The notes below the pieces were generated by a model. It had not been told where the DNA came from and did not search any database. It saw only the letters and a list, made by a program, of their open reading frames with translations. 27,653 bases of DNA from an uncultured Oscillospiraceae bacterium (GTDB lineage: Bacteria; Bacillota; Clostridia; Oscillospirales; Oscillospiraceae), in NCBI GenBank assembly GCA_910588495.1, contig CAJUPU010000038.1, positions 1-27,653 on the forward strand, written 5' to 3'. Shown in pieces: positions 1 to 8,186 of the stretch (position 1 is the stretch's first letter; every line of letters begins with the position of its first letter). The position numbers and the translations under genes were made by a program.

Positions 1-54
1 TGCTTATCTTTTTATCTGTATTTCAATTTGTCCTTGACTTTGGGTACACTTTAA

Positions 55-96
55 CCCGGTGTCGGAAAATCCAATATCGGATAATCCAACACCGGG
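55..96. repeat. Palindrome arms enclosing a near-perfect direct repeat
   Basis: An 8-base inverted repeat (CCCGGTGT at 55-62, ACACCGGG at 89-96) encloses two copies of a 13-base direct repeat, TCGGAAAATCCAA at 62-74 and TCGGATAATCCAA at 77-89, which differ at one base and are spaced 15 bases start to start. A weaker third relative (TCTAATCCAA) follows at about 120-130. This arrangement resembles arm-type or core binding sites of a recombinase or a regulator operator, but nothing nearby proves either. Confidence 0.45.
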
Positions 97-278
97 AGTT
101 GTTACGGTGTTCAAAATCCGTCTAATCCAATCGCTTTATAAAACTAATGCTTTCTTGGGTAGGTATGTTACGCAGTAGAGGTTAAAAAGTCCTTGATTTA
201 TGCGGCTTTCAGAGCATGGAAAACACTTAGACGATATTTTATATCCCTACCCTCAAAAACAGCGTTCTATTGCGTAAC

Positions 279-322
279 AAAAAGCAGAGAACCGACCACT
301 AATGAAAGTGATGTGTTCTCTG
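279..322 (-). terminator. Intrinsic terminator, minus strand
   Basis: CAGAGAAC (285-292) pairs with GTTCTCTG (315-322), with a second small stem (CACT/AGTG at 297-300 and 307-310) in the loop. Read on the minus strand the stem is followed directly by a C and five T (plus-strand AAAAAG at 279-284), the layout of an intrinsic terminator. It lies about 190 bases beyond the oppF stop and is the first good stop signal for the long minus-strand operon; it could instead have belonged to the AT-rich DNA. Confidence 0.6.
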
Positions 323-512
323 TTCTTGCTTGCACCCTGTTTGTCAGCGTTGACGATAAGTTAGTTTCTATACTTCCTTATCACCGTAAAGCGAAGATCT
401 CAAGGCTTTTTCAAATGCGTATGCCGGCCCGCGCCCTTGACAAGCGCCCTATGGGGACGGGGTCCGGCGTCTATGGAGCCCGGCGGACGTCCACCGCCGC
501 CAGCAGAGCGGC

Positions 513-1436
513 CTAGCCCGTCCGCCATCTCTCAAACTCTTCCTTCGTCGCCAGCACCGCGTGCGTATCCGAGATCCGGTGATAGCCCCCCTTGCGGTAA
601 TCGACACCCGACGAGGCGTAGTCGTAGCCCACCGCCGACCGCTCCCGCTCCCTGTCCGGGTCCGCCTGGGGGATGGCGGACAGCAGGCTCTTGGTGTAGG
701 GGTGGACGGGGTCGTCGAAAATGTCGCCGGTGGTGCCCGTCTCCACCAGATGGCCCAGGTGGAGCACCCCGATGCGGTCGGAGATGTACTTCACCATGGA
801 CAGATCGTGGGCGATGAACAGGTAGGCCGCCCCCAGCTCCTTTTGCAGGGTCTTCATCAAATTGACCACCTGGGCCTGGATGGACACGTCCAGGGCGGAG
901 ATGGGCTCGTCGGCGATGACCAGCTTGGGCTCCATCACCAGGGCCCGGGCGATGCCGATGCGCTGGCGCTGGCCGCCGGAGAACTGATGGGGATAGCGGT
1001 TGGCGTGCTCCCGGGCCAGCCCCATGCGCTCCATGATGCGGTACACCTTCTCCTGCCGCTCCTCCCGGTTTGTGTAGAGGCGGTGGATGTCCAGCCCCTG
1101 GGCGATGATGTCCCCCACCTTTTTCCGGGGGTTCAGGCAGGCCATGGGGTCCTGGAAGATCATCTGCATCCGGGTGCGCAGGTGGCGGGCGGCGTCCGGA
1201 CCCAGGGGCCCGGAGATGTCCACCCCCTCGAAGGTGACTCTCCCCCCGGTGGGCTCGTAGAGGCGGATGATGGACCGCCCGATGGTGGACTTGCCCGAGC
1301 CGGACTCCCCCACCAGACCGTAGGTCTCCCCCTGGTCGATGTAAAAGGACACCCCGTCCACCGCCCTCACGGTGAACTGCTTGCTCACCTTGAAATACTG
1401 CTTCAGATCCTCAACTTCCAGCAGGTGCTCACCCAC
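513..1436 (-). CDS. oppF: Oligopeptide ABC importer, ATPase subunit OppF/AmiF type
   Basis: This is one of the two ATPases that power peptide import at the inner face of the membrane. The Walker A motif GESGSGKST, the signature SGGQRQR, the Walker B region VIADEPISALD and the switch H in FIAHDLS are all visible, followed by the HPYTKSLLSAIP tail characteristic of the OppD/OppF family. The C-terminus lacks the cysteine cluster found in some DppF proteins and ends with an AmiF-like segment (LATKEEFERWR). The frame opens with GTG at 1445, but the G-rich ribosome site abuts that codon; the GTG at 1436 has better spacing and is used here (307 aa). It overlaps or adjoins the end of oppD and closes the operon. 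Substrate cannot be read from this subunit. Confidence 0.93.
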   Translation of the reverse strand: MGEHLLEVEDLKQYFKVSKQFTVRAVDGVSFYIDQGETYGLVGESGSGKSTIGRSIIRLYEPTGGRVTFEGVDISGPLGPDAARHLRTRMQMIFQDPMACLNPRKKVGDIIAQGLDIHRLYTNREERQEKVYRIMERMGLAREHANRYPHQFSGGQRQRIGIARALVMEPKLVIADEPISALDVSIQAQVVNLMKTLQKELGAAYLFIAHDLSMVKYISDRIGVLHLGHLVETGTTGDIFDDPVHPYTKSLLSAIPQADPDRERERSAVGYDYASSGVDYRKGGYHRISDTHAVLATKEEFERWRTG

Positions 1437-2493
1437 GGCGGCCACCCCCCTGTCTCATGGTCTCGATCCGCCGCCGCAGCGGCTCCGGCAGGTCCACCCG
1501 GGGCGCGCGCCCGTCCAGCAGCCAGGTGGCGGCGTAGTGGGTGGGGCTAATCTGGTACTCCGGCGGCTCCGCCTTGAAGTCCGCCTCCAGGGCGAAGCGG
1601 TTCCGGGGGGCGAAGGGGTCCCCCTCCGGCAGGTCCACCATATTGGGGGGCGAGCCGGGGATGGTGTACAGCGGCTCGTCCCCCCGGGCGGACAGGTCGG
1701 GCATACTGGACAGCAATCCCCAGGTGTAGGGGTGCCGGGGGTCGTAGAAGATGTCCTCCGCCGTCCCCTTCTCCACGATGCGCCCGGCGTACATCACCGC
1801 CACGTAGTCGGCCACCTTGGCCACCACCCCCAGGTCGTGGGTGATGTAGATGACGGATATGCCCATCTCCCGCTGGATCGCTTTGATGAGCTCCAGGATC
1901 TTGGCCTGGATGGTCACGTCCAGAGCGGTGGTGGGCTCGTCGCAGATCAGGATGTCCGGCCCGCAGGACAGGGCGATGGCGATGACCACCCGCTGGCGCA
2001 TGCCGCCGGACAGCTGGTGGGGGTAGTTCTTCATCCGCTTGGGGGCGTCGGGGATGCCCACCAGCTCCAGCAGCTCCACCGCCCGGGCCCGGGCCTGGGC
2101 CTTGGTATAGCGCAGGTGGCGCCGCATCCCCTCCATCAGCTGCGTCCCGATGGTCATGGTGGGGTCCAGGGAGGTCATGGGGTCCTGGAACACCATGGAG
2201 ATGTGGGTGCCGTTGATCTGGCGGCGCATCTCCCGCCGGGACAGCTTGAGCAGGTCCCGCTCCTCTCCCCCGCCGTGGTAGAGGATGGAGCCGGACTCCA
2301 CGGTCTGGTTGGAGCTGGATATGCCCATCACCGCTTTGACGGTCACGCTCTTGCCGGAGCCGGACTCGCCCACGATGGCCAGGGTCTCCCCCCGGTAGAG
2401 GTCCAGGTCCACCCCCCGCACGGCGCGGACGGTGCCCGCCCCGGTCCGGAAGGAGATGGTCAGGTCCCGTATGGTCAGCGATCTCTCCCTCAT
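1429..2493 (-). CDS. oppD: Oligopeptide ABC importer, ATPase subunit OppD/AmiE type
   Basis: Second ATPase of the peptide importer (354 aa). Walker A GESGSGKSV, signature LSGGMRQR, Walker B ILICDEPTTALD and YITHDLG switch are all present, so both this protein and OppF look catalytically competent. The C-terminal oligopeptide-transporter extension reads EGDPFAPRNRFALEAD where DppD-type proteins carry cysteines (GCPFxPRC), so no iron-sulfur cluster is expected; the ending THYAATWLLDGRAP is typical of the AmiE branch. The ATG at 2493 lies three bases after the oppC stop, with an AAGGAG ribosome site inside the last codons of oppC, implying translational coupling. Confidence 0.94.
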   Translation of the reverse strand: MRERSLTIRDLTISFRTGAGTVRAVRGVDLDLYRGETLAIVGESGSGKSVTVKAVMGISSSNQTVESGSILYHGGGEERDLLKLSRREMRRQINGTHISMVFQDPMTSLDPTMTIGTQLMEGMRRHLRYTKAQARARAVELLELVGIPDAPKRMKNYPHQLSGGMRQRVVIAIALSCGPDILICDEPTTALDVTIQAKILELIKAIQREMGISVIYITHDLGVVAKVADYVAVMYAGRIVEKGTAEDIFYDPRHPYTWGLLSSMPDLSARGDEPLYTIPGSPPNMVDLPEGDPFAPRNRFALEADFKAEPPEYQISPTHYAATWLLDGRAPRVDLPEPLRRRIETMRQGGGRRG

Positions 2494-2496
2494 CCC

Positions 2497-3537
2497 TCAC
2501 ATCTCCTTCATTTTCGGATCAAAGGCGTCCCGCAGGCCGTCGGCCAGCAGGTTGAAACTGAGCATCAGCAGGGCCAGCACCACCACCGGGCAGGCCACCA
2601 TGTAGGGGTACATGGTCATGGACTTGAACCCGTCGCTGATGAGGGAGCCCAGGCTGGCCAGGGGGGCGGGGATGCCCAGGCCGATGAAGGCCAGGAACGC
2701 CTCGGTGAAGATGGCGTTGGGGATGGTCATCATGCACATGACCACGATCTGGCCGAAGATGTTGGGCAGGATCTCCCGGAACATGACGGCGGGGGTGGAC
2801 TCCCCCAGGGTCCGGGAGGCCAGCACGAACTCCTGCTCTTTCAGGCGCAGGGTCTGGGCCCTGGCCACCCGGCTCATGCCGATCCACTCGGTGATCATCA
2901 GGGCGATGGTGATGCTGGCCAGCCCCGGCTTCATCACCACGATCAGCAGGGTGACGATCACCGTGGTGGGGATGGTGGACAAGATCTCCACCAGGCGCTG
3001 GAGGAAGAAATCCACCCGCCCGCCGAAGTAGCCGGACACCAGGCCATAGCTCATGCCCACGAAGGTGTCGATGAGGATGGCCAGCAGCGCCACGTACAGC
3101 GACACCCGGGTGCCCGTCCAGGTGCGGGCGAACTGGTCCCGCCCCAGGGTGTCGGTGCCGAACACGTGGGTCACGTGCTTGATGCCCTTTTCGGCGTACA
3201 CGTCGGTCTTGACCGTCTCTCCCCCCACGCTCCGGGTCTGGACGCCGGAGAAGAAGGGGAGAAACTCCAGCCCCGCCGCGTGGGGCGGCAGGTTGCGCTG
3301 GGCCATGTCCTGGGTGCGGTAGTCGTAGCCGCTGAGGGCGGGGCCGGCGAAGGCCAGGAACACGATGACCGCGATCATGATGAGGCCGAACACCGCCCCC
3401 TTGTTCTTGACGAACCGGGACAGGGCGTCCCGCCAGAAGCTCTGGCTGCCGTAGGTGCGGTCCAGCTCCAGGTCCCGGCGGCCGGCCAGGGTGAAATCCC
3501 GGTCCGACACCGCCGCGGCGGTCCTTTTTTCCGTCAT
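2497..3537 (-). CDS. oppC: Oligopeptide ABC importer, permease OppC
   Basis: Membrane permease subunit (346 aa) of the peptide importer. A hydrophilic N-terminus precedes the first membrane segment (GAVFGLIMIAVIVFLAFAG), then a long extracytoplasmic stretch containing HVFGTDTLGRDQFART, the conserved OppC/DppC hallmark, then the BPD_transp_1 helices. The cytoplasmic EAA-type loop appears around ASRTLGESTPAVMFREILPN. The open frame extends a further 154 codons upstream, but that part is antisense-like sequence over oppB; the ATG at 3537 has a GGAGGAGG ribosome site and is two bases after the oppB stop, so it is chosen as the start. Confidence 0.93.
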   Translation of the reverse strand: MTEKRTAAAVSDRDFTLAGRRDLELDRTYGSQSFWRDALSRFVKNKGAVFGLIMIAVIVFLAFAGPALSGYDYRTQDMAQRNLPPHAAGLEFLPFFSGVQTRSVGGETVKTDVYAEKGIKHVTHVFGTDTLGRDQFARTWTGTRVSLYVALLAILIDTFVGMSYGLVSGYFGGRVDFFLQRLVEILSTIPTTVIVTLLIVVMKPGLASITIALMITEWIGMSRVARAQTLRLKEQEFVLASRTLGESTPAVMFREILPNIFGQIVVMCMMTIPNAIFTEAFLAFIGLGIPAPLASLGSLISDGFKSMTMYPYMVACPVVVLALLMLSFNLLADGLRDAFDPKMKEM

Positions 3538-3539
3538 GG

Positions 3540-4475
3540 TCAGCCCTCCTCCTTTGCCAGGCGGATGCGGGGGTCGATGACGCCGTACAAGATGTCCACC
3601 GCCAGGATCACCGCGATGAACATGACGCTGTACAAGAACACCACCGCCAGCACCACGTTGTAGTCGTTGAACTGGATGGCCGACACCAGCAGGCTGCCCA
3701 TGCCCGGGATGGCGAAGATGTGCTCCACCACCAGGCTGCCCGTCATCAGCTCCACCGTCAGGGGGCCCAGCACGGTGACGATGGGGATCAGGGCGTTGCG
3801 CAGGCCGTGGACCCCCAGCAGGCGGAAGGTGGAGATGCCCTTGGAGTCGGCCAGCAGCATGTAGTCGCTGCCCATCACCTCCACCATCTCCGTGCGGGCG
3901 AACCGGGCCACCGTGGCCAGGGAGAACATGCACAGGGAGATGGTGGGCATGATGGTGGAGCGGAAGGGGTCCGCCGTGTCGTAGAGCAGGGGGAGCCATT
4001 TCAGCTCATAGCCGATGAAATAGCTCATAGCCATGGCGAACACGTAGGAGGGGAAGGACACCCCGATCACCGACACCACCGTGGACAGGGTGTCCAGGGG
4101 GGAGTTTCGCTTGAGGGCGGCCACGATGCCCATCACCAGGCCGATGAGGGCCCCCAGCGTCACCGCCTGGAGTCCGATCCGCAGCGATACGGGCACCCGG
4201 GCCTTGAGCAGTTCCGCGATGGGCATATTTTTCTGGATCACGTAGGACACGCCGAAGTCCCCCGACAGCATGGCCTTGAGGTAGTTGAAAAACTGAACGA
4301 TCACCGGCTGATCGAAGCCGTATTTGGCGTCCAGGGCGGCCCGCTGGACCTGGGTGATCTTCTCATCGTTGAAGGGGCTTCCCGGCATGCACCGCAGCAT
4401 GAAGAACAGCAGGGCCAGGATGATGAAGATGGTGACCACCGAGATGAGCAGGCGCTTGGCGACATATTTGAGCAT
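3540..4475 (-). CDS. oppB: Oligopeptide ABC importer, permease OppB
   Basis: Membrane permease subunit (311 aa) pairing with OppC. The start MLKYVAKRLLISVVTIF, with an immediate first membrane helix followed by the LRCMPGSPF segment, is the usual OppB N-terminus. The EAA loop is visible near DYMLLADSKGISTFRLLGVHG, ending in RNALIP. The frame is open for 33 more codons upstream, into the intergenic hairpin, but the family alignment and the ribosome site favour the ATG at 4475. A 106-base gap with a strong hairpin separates it from oppA, unlike the tight junctions among oppB, C, D and F. Confidence 0.93.
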   Translation of the reverse strand: MLKYVAKRLLISVVTIFIILALLFFMLRCMPGSPFNDEKITQVQRAALDAKYGFDQPVIVQFFNYLKAMLSGDFGVSYVIQKNMPIAELLKARVPVSLRIGLQAVTLGALIGLVMGIVAALKRNSPLDTLSTVVSVIGVSFPSYVFAMAMSYFIGYELKWLPLLYDTADPFRSTIMPTISLCMFSLATVARFARTEMVEVMGSDYMLLADSKGISTFRLLGVHGLRNALIPIVTVLGPLTVELMTGSLVVEHIFAIPGMGSLLVSAIQFNDYNVVLAVVFLYSVMFIAVILAVDILYGVIDPRIRLAKEEG

Positions 4476-4534
4476 GGACCTCACATTCCTTCCAGCGCCG
4501 GACGCCGCCGGGCGCCCGCGCAGAATAAAGTGAA

Positions 4535-4568
4535 GAGCGGCCGCGGCACCTGTCCGCCCCGGCCGCTC
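4535..4568 (-). promoter_or_regulatory. Intercistronic hairpin between oppA and oppB
   Basis: GAGCGGCCG (4535-4543) pairs perfectly with CGGCCGCTC (4560-4568) around a 16-base loop. On the minus strand no T-run follows, so it is not a standard terminator. Hairpins at this place commonly protect the abundant binding-protein message from decay or let only part of the transcripts continue into the permease genes. That role is inference here. Confidence 0.55.
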
Positions 4569-4581
4569 CCTCAAAAAGGGT

Positions 4582-6270
4582 TCAATCGGTCCCGTTCACG
4601 TCCACGTCCTTGTAGATGGTGCCCACGCCCACGGGGAAGAAGGACAGGCCGGTGACGCCGGGCCGGACCATGGCGGCGGTGCCCTTCTGGTAGACGGGCA
4701 GGATGACGGCCTGGTCCATGACCAGCTTCTCCGCCTGCTTCAGATTCTCCCAGCGGGCCTCCGGCTCATTGGCCAGGGTGGTGTTGGCCTCCTGGATGAG
4801 CTTATCGTACTCCTCGCTGCTCCACTCGCCGTAGTTGTAGGTAGAGCCGGTGGTCCACATGTCCAGATAGGTCATGGGGTCGGAGTAGTCGGGGCCCCAG
4901 CGGGTCAGGCCCAGCTGATACTCCCGGTTCTGCATCAGCTCGGTGCGGCTCTTCTTGGGCTGGGCCTTGAGGGCGAGGTGGACCCCGGGCAGGGTATTCT
5001 CGATCTCGCTTTGGAGGTACTGGGCGATCAGCGGGGTGGAGTCGGAGTCGTCGTACAGCAGCTCGATGGTCACCTCGTCCACGCCCAGCTCGGTTTTCGC
5101 CTTCTCCCAGCAGGCCAGGGCGGCCTCCTTGTCCGTCTCCAGGTAGGTGCCGGCGGTCTCCCGGAAGTCCCTGCCGTCGGGACCGGTGGCCAGCCGGTTG
5201 GGGATGGCGAAGTTGGCGGGCACGGAGCCGTCCTTCAAGATCTCAAAGCAGATGGTGTCCTTGTCGTAGCTCATGGCGATGGCCTTGCGCAGATTTTCGT
5301 TCTCCAGGCCGCAGGAGTACTCCGGGCTCTTGGGGTTGAGGTTGCAGGAGAGATACCACAGGTAGCCCTCCTCGATGCGGGTGAAGCCCTCCATGGTCTC
5401 GTACTTGGAGATCTGCTCCCCGGACAGGCGCACATAGTCCAGATCGCCGTTCTCATAGGCCAGCATGGTCTGCTGGGGATCGGTGATGATCTGGAAGTTG
5501 ATCGCGTCCAGCTTCACCTTGTCCGCGTCATAGTAGCCGGGGTTCTTTTTCAGCTGGTAGGTATTGCCGCCCACGTCCCAGGCGGACATGTAGAAGGGAC
5601 CGCAGCACAGCAGGTTGTCCGCCCCCAGGGCGTACTGGCTGCCCTTCTCGGTGGCGTAGGCCTCGTTGATGGGGCAGAAGCTGGGGAAGGTCATCAGGTT
5701 CAGGAAGTAGGTGACGGGCCGGTCCAGCTCCACCACCAGGGTCTTGTCGTCGGCGGCGGACACGCCCAGCTGGTCGGTGGGCAGCTCCCCGGCGATGATG
5801 GGGGTGGCGTTTTTCACCGCGGCCACCTCCATCATAAAGCTGTACTCGGAGGCGGTGGCCGGGTCCACCAGCCGCCGCCAGGCGTACACGAAGTCGTGGG
5901 CGGTGACGGGCTCGCCGTTCATCCAGTCGGCGTCCCGGCGGATGCGGAAGGTGTAGGTGGTGCCCGCCTCGTCCACCTCATAGGTGTCGCACAGGGCGTT
6001 CGTGGGGGCGCCGTCGGGGGCGGTGACGAACAGCGGCTCGATGATGGCGGAGATCACCTCCAGGCAGTCCGCCTCGGTGGCGATGGTGGAGTCCATGTCG
6101 AACAGCTCGGCCATGCGGCCCACGTTGAGCACCTTCTCGCCGCCCTGGGTTCCGGACGGGCCGCCGTCCTGGGTCCCGCCGGGGGCGGCGGACGGCTGTG
6201 CGTCTCCGCCGCAGCCGGCCAGCAGGGTCAGGACCAGCAGGGCGGGGATCAGTCTTTTCCAAATCTTCAT
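4582..6270 (-). CDS. oppA: Oligopeptide-binding lipoprotein OppA type (SBP family 5)
   Basis: Extracytoplasmic solute-binding lipoprotein (562 aa) that delivers ligand to OppBC. The signal sequence is basic-hydrophobic and ends in the lipobox LLAGC, with Cys20 as the lipidated residue, followed by a Ser/Gly/Pro-rich linker. Family-5 hallmarks include NGEPVTAHDFVYAWRRL, the pattern shared by peptide-binding OppA proteins, and the CGPFYMSAW / LKKNPGYYD segment. The frame opens 32 codons earlier, inside the end of the upstream frlB gene; the ATG at 6270 has AAAGGAG eight bases ahead and begins the signal peptide. It follows frlB by 25 bases, which suggests its ligand is a glycated peptide or amino acid; this is inference from context. 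Confidence 0.92.
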   Translation of the reverse strand: MKIWKRLIPALLVLTLLAGCGGDAQPSAAPGGTQDGGPSGTQGGEKVLNVGRMAELFDMDSTIATEADCLEVISAIIEPLFVTAPDGAPTNALCDTYEVDEAGTTYTFRIRRDADWMNGEPVTAHDFVYAWRRLVDPATASEYSFMMEVAAVKNATPIIAGELPTDQLGVSAADDKTLVVELDRPVTYFLNLMTFPSFCPINEAYATEKGSQYALGADNLLCCGPFYMSAWDVGGNTYQLKKNPGYYDADKVKLDAINFQIITDPQQTMLAYENGDLDYVRLSGEQISKYETMEGFTRIEEGYLWYLSCNLNPKSPEYSCGLENENLRKAIAMSYDKDTICFEILKDGSVPANFAIPNRLATGPDGRDFRETAGTYLETDKEAALACWEKAKTELGVDEVTIELLYDDSDSTPLIAQYLQSEIENTLPGVHLALKAQPKKSRTELMQNREYQLGLTRWGPDYSDPMTYLDMWTTGSTYNYGEWSSEEYDKLIQEANTTLANEPEARWENLKQAEKLVMDQAVILPVYQKGTAAMVRPGVTGLSFFPVGVGTIYKDVDVNGTD

Positions 6271-6295
6271 TCCGATCGCTCCTTTAAAGGTCGGC

Positions 6296-7360
6296 TCAAT
6301 AGTCGAACTGGCGGTAATAGCGGCGGATGGACAGGGGATGGCGGAGGAACAGCTCCATATAGGCATCCACCCGGTTGTTCACCCCGTGCATCACCAGGTG
6401 GGAGATGGAGCCCCGGAACTCCTCGCCGATCCCTTCCAGGGCGTGCTCCTTGGTGTCGATGATGGTGTAGTTGGCGTTGACCCGGGGCAGGAACCGGGCC
6501 ACCCGCTCGGCCAGGGGCCGCTGCTCGTCCTCCCCCATGAACAGGGTGACGGGGGTGTCGGACACGATGATCTCCTGCATCCCGTGGAAGAACTCCTGGC
6601 AGCTGATGGACTTGGTGCGGATCCACATCTGCTCCTCCCAGTAGCACATGGCGTAGGAGTAGGTGGCGCCGTACTGGTTGCCCGAGCCGATGAAGTAGTG
6701 GGGCAGGTCGGGGTGGGCGTCCCGGAAGGCCACCTGCTCCTTGGCGTAGCCGTAGGCCCACTCGTCGGAGTCCTTCTCCACCTGAGCCAGGGCCTGGGCC
6801 AGGTGGGCCTCCATCTCCTGGTTATACCGCTCGTACTGGGGGAACTCGCCGTTTTTGTACATCAGGTAGTTGGCCGCCATGTAGAACTTCAGCTGCTCGT
6901 TCTTGGGGTACATCACCAGGTAGTCCTGCTTGTCGGGCTGGGTGAGGACGGTGCCCGGGGTGTCGATGAAGGCGAACACCCGGGCGCCGATCTCCTTGAC
7001 CCGGTCCACCAGCTGCACCATCTCCTTGGTGTTGCCGGACACGGAGGAGTAGATCACCACAGATTTGTCGGTGAAGCGCCTGTTCCCGGTGGTGAGGAAT
7101 TCCGCCGCGTTCTCCACGAACACGGGCAGCTTGGACCGGCCCCGCATATACACCTCCACCTGCATACTGGAAGCATAGGTGCCGCCGATGCCCATGAAGT
7201 AGATGCCGTCGAAGCCCTCGTCCCAGATCTGGTCCAGGATCTTCTCGATCTGGGGCCGCAGGGCCAGCGCGCCGTTGACGCTGGCCACGGCCTCCTTCTC
7301 GTTGAAGTCCTTCAGACAGGGTCCTTCGATCTCCTTCCAAGCAGTGGCTTGATATTTCAT
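6296..7360 (-). CDS. frlB: SIS-domain fructosamine-6-phosphate deglycase (FrlB-like)
   Basis: Predicted to split a 6-phosphorylated Amadori compound (for example fructoselysine 6-phosphate) into glucose 6-phosphate and the free amine. Two SIS domains are visible, the first starting near residue 50 (GIYFMGIGGTYASS) with the phosphosugar loop SSVSGNTKE near 105-113, the second near 222. The catalytic-region block reads QEFFHGMQEIIV, matching E. coli FrlB (GEFRHGPLEIV); Glu243 and His259 sit 16 residues apart as in the FraB/FrlB family. The C-terminus (HPLSIRRYYRQFDY) also parallels FrlB (NPDERRYYGGLVEY). Length 354 aa against about 340 for E. coli. It lies between the esterase and oppA. The exact amine partner is not determined by the sequence. 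Confidence 0.85.
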   Translation of the reverse strand: MKYQATAWKEIEGPCLKDFNEKEAVASVNGALALRPQIEKILDQIWDEGFDGIYFMGIGGTYASSMQVEVYMRGRSKLPVFVENAAEFLTTGNRRFTDKSVVIYSSVSGNTKEMVQLVDRVKEIGARVFAFIDTPGTVLTQPDKQDYLVMYPKNEQLKFYMAANYLMYKNGEFPQYERYNQEMEAHLAQALAQVEKDSDEWAYGYAKEQVAFRDAHPDLPHYFIGSGNQYGATYSYAMCYWEEQMWIRTKSISCQEFFHGMQEIIVSDTPVTLFMGEDEQRPLAERVARFLPRVNANYTIIDTKEHALEGIGEEFRGSISHLVMHGVNNRVDAYMELFLRHPLSIRRYYRQFDY

Positions 7361-7390
7361 AGTGGATCACTTCTCCTAACTTTATCAGAT

Positions 7391-8185
7391 TCAATAGATC
7401 GGGGCGGCGTCCAGGTCCAGCCCGCAGAAGAATTGCAGGGCGCGCTGAATCGCCTTGTCCCAATAGGGCCATTCATGGTCCCCCGGCGCCTCCCGCCAGG
7501 TCAGGCCATAGCCCGCCGCCGCGCGGCGGAAATTCCGGTTGGCCTCATAGAGAAAATCCTCCGTGCCGCACAGCTGGATGAGCCGGGGGCGGTCCGGGTC
7601 CTTTGCCGCCCGCCCCACCAGCTCCAGCAGGTCGTCGTCCTTCCCGGGCAGGCCCTCGGGGCCGTGGAGCGCCCGCAGCTCCTCCGGGCGCATGTCGGGC
7701 CACTCCCCGGCCAGCACCCGGCGGCACAGCAAGGCATAGTCCAGCGCGCCGGACAGGCTGGCCGCCGCCGCGTACCGCTCCGGGCACCGCAGGGCCGCCT
7801 TGAACGCCCCGTAGCCCCCCATGCTCTCCCCGGCGATATAGGTGTTCTCCCGCCGGGCATCCAGCCGGAACCACCGCTCGCACAGGGCGGGCAGCTCCCG
7901 GGTCACGTAGGAAAAATAGGCCGGTCCGCCGGGCACGTCGCAGTAAAAGCTGCGCTGCACCTCCGGCATGATGATGGTGAAATTGTACTTTTTCGCGTAG
8001 TATTCGATCTTAGAGAACCGGGTCCACTCCCCGCTGCTCCCGGACAGCCCGTGGAGCAGATAGAGCACCTTGGGCTCCCCAGACCGCACCGGGGTCACGT
8101 CGTTGGACGCCTCGGGAAAGATCACGTCCAACCGGGTGGTGAAACCCAGCGCTTCTGAGTAAAAGTCGCCCTCGAAACGTCCCAT
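7391..8185 (-). CDS. Alpha/beta-hydrolase esterase, tributyrin-esterase/EstD-like
   Basis: A 264-residue serine hydrolase of the putative esterase family (esterase D / tributyrin esterase type). The oxyanion strand VLYLLHGLSG, the nucleophile elbow GESMGGYG, and a late acid (CGTEDFLYEANR) and histidine (GDHEWPYW) complete a plausible Ser-Asp-His triad. No signal peptide is seen, so it should act in the cytoplasm. The ATG at 8185 begins one base after the stop of the GntR gene; a longer frame back to 8254 exists only inside that gene. Its place directly before frlB suggests removal of an acyl or ester group from the imported compound, but E. coli frl has no counterpart and the substrate is unknown. 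Confidence 0.82.
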   Translation of the reverse strand: MGRFEGDFYSEALGFTTRLDVIFPEASNDVTPVRSGEPKVLYLLHGLSGSSGEWTRFSKIEYYAKKYNFTIIMPEVQRSFYCDVPGGPAYFSYVTRELPALCERWFRLDARRENTYIAGESMGGYGAFKAALRCPERYAAAASLSGALDYALLCRRVLAGEWPDMRPEELRALHGPEGLPGKDDDLLELVGRAAKDPDRPRLIQLCGTEDFLYEANRNFRRAAAGYGLTWREAPGDHEWPYWDKAIQRALQFFCGLDLDAAPIY

Positions 8186-8186
8186 C

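Larger units (their letters stand above)
1..512. other. AT-richer gene-poor left edge
   Basis: This stretch lacks a convincing gene and is clearly richer in A and T than everything to its right; the change falls at about 420-440. A 107-codon open frame (193-516, plus) begins with TTG and matches nothing I recognise, and it runs on into the GC-rich flank, so I do not call it. Visible structure consists of a repeat/palindrome cluster at 55-96 and a terminator hairpin at 279-322. The composition break suggests the edge of acquired DNA, such as the end of an integrative element lying to the left, but no integrase or attachment-site duplication can be seen here. Confidence 0.5.

Noticed and set aside
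193..516. 107-codon frame in the AT-rich left edge
   Set aside because: Starts at TTG without a ribosome site, matches no family I know, and continues into the GC-rich flank where its translation becomes low-complexity.
1429..2493. Missing cysteine cluster in OppD and OppF seen as damage
   Set aside because: The AmiE/AmiF branch of peptide importers in Firmicutes normally lacks these cysteines, so it is a branch trait.
1372..3663. Very long open frame (763 codons) on the plus strand opposite oppD/oppC
   Set aside because: It is antisense to well-recognised genes, has a His/Gly/Gln-rich low-complexity translation typical of reverse-strand GC-rich DNA, and has no family resemblance or ribosome site.
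2497..3999. 500-codon version of oppC
   Set aside because: The added N-terminus is out-of-frame sequence of oppB; the ATG at 3537 with GGAGGAGG is right.
4978..8158. Long plus-strand frames opposite oppA, frlB and the esterase
   Set aside because: Same antisense composition effect; the minus-strand genes there are unmistakable.
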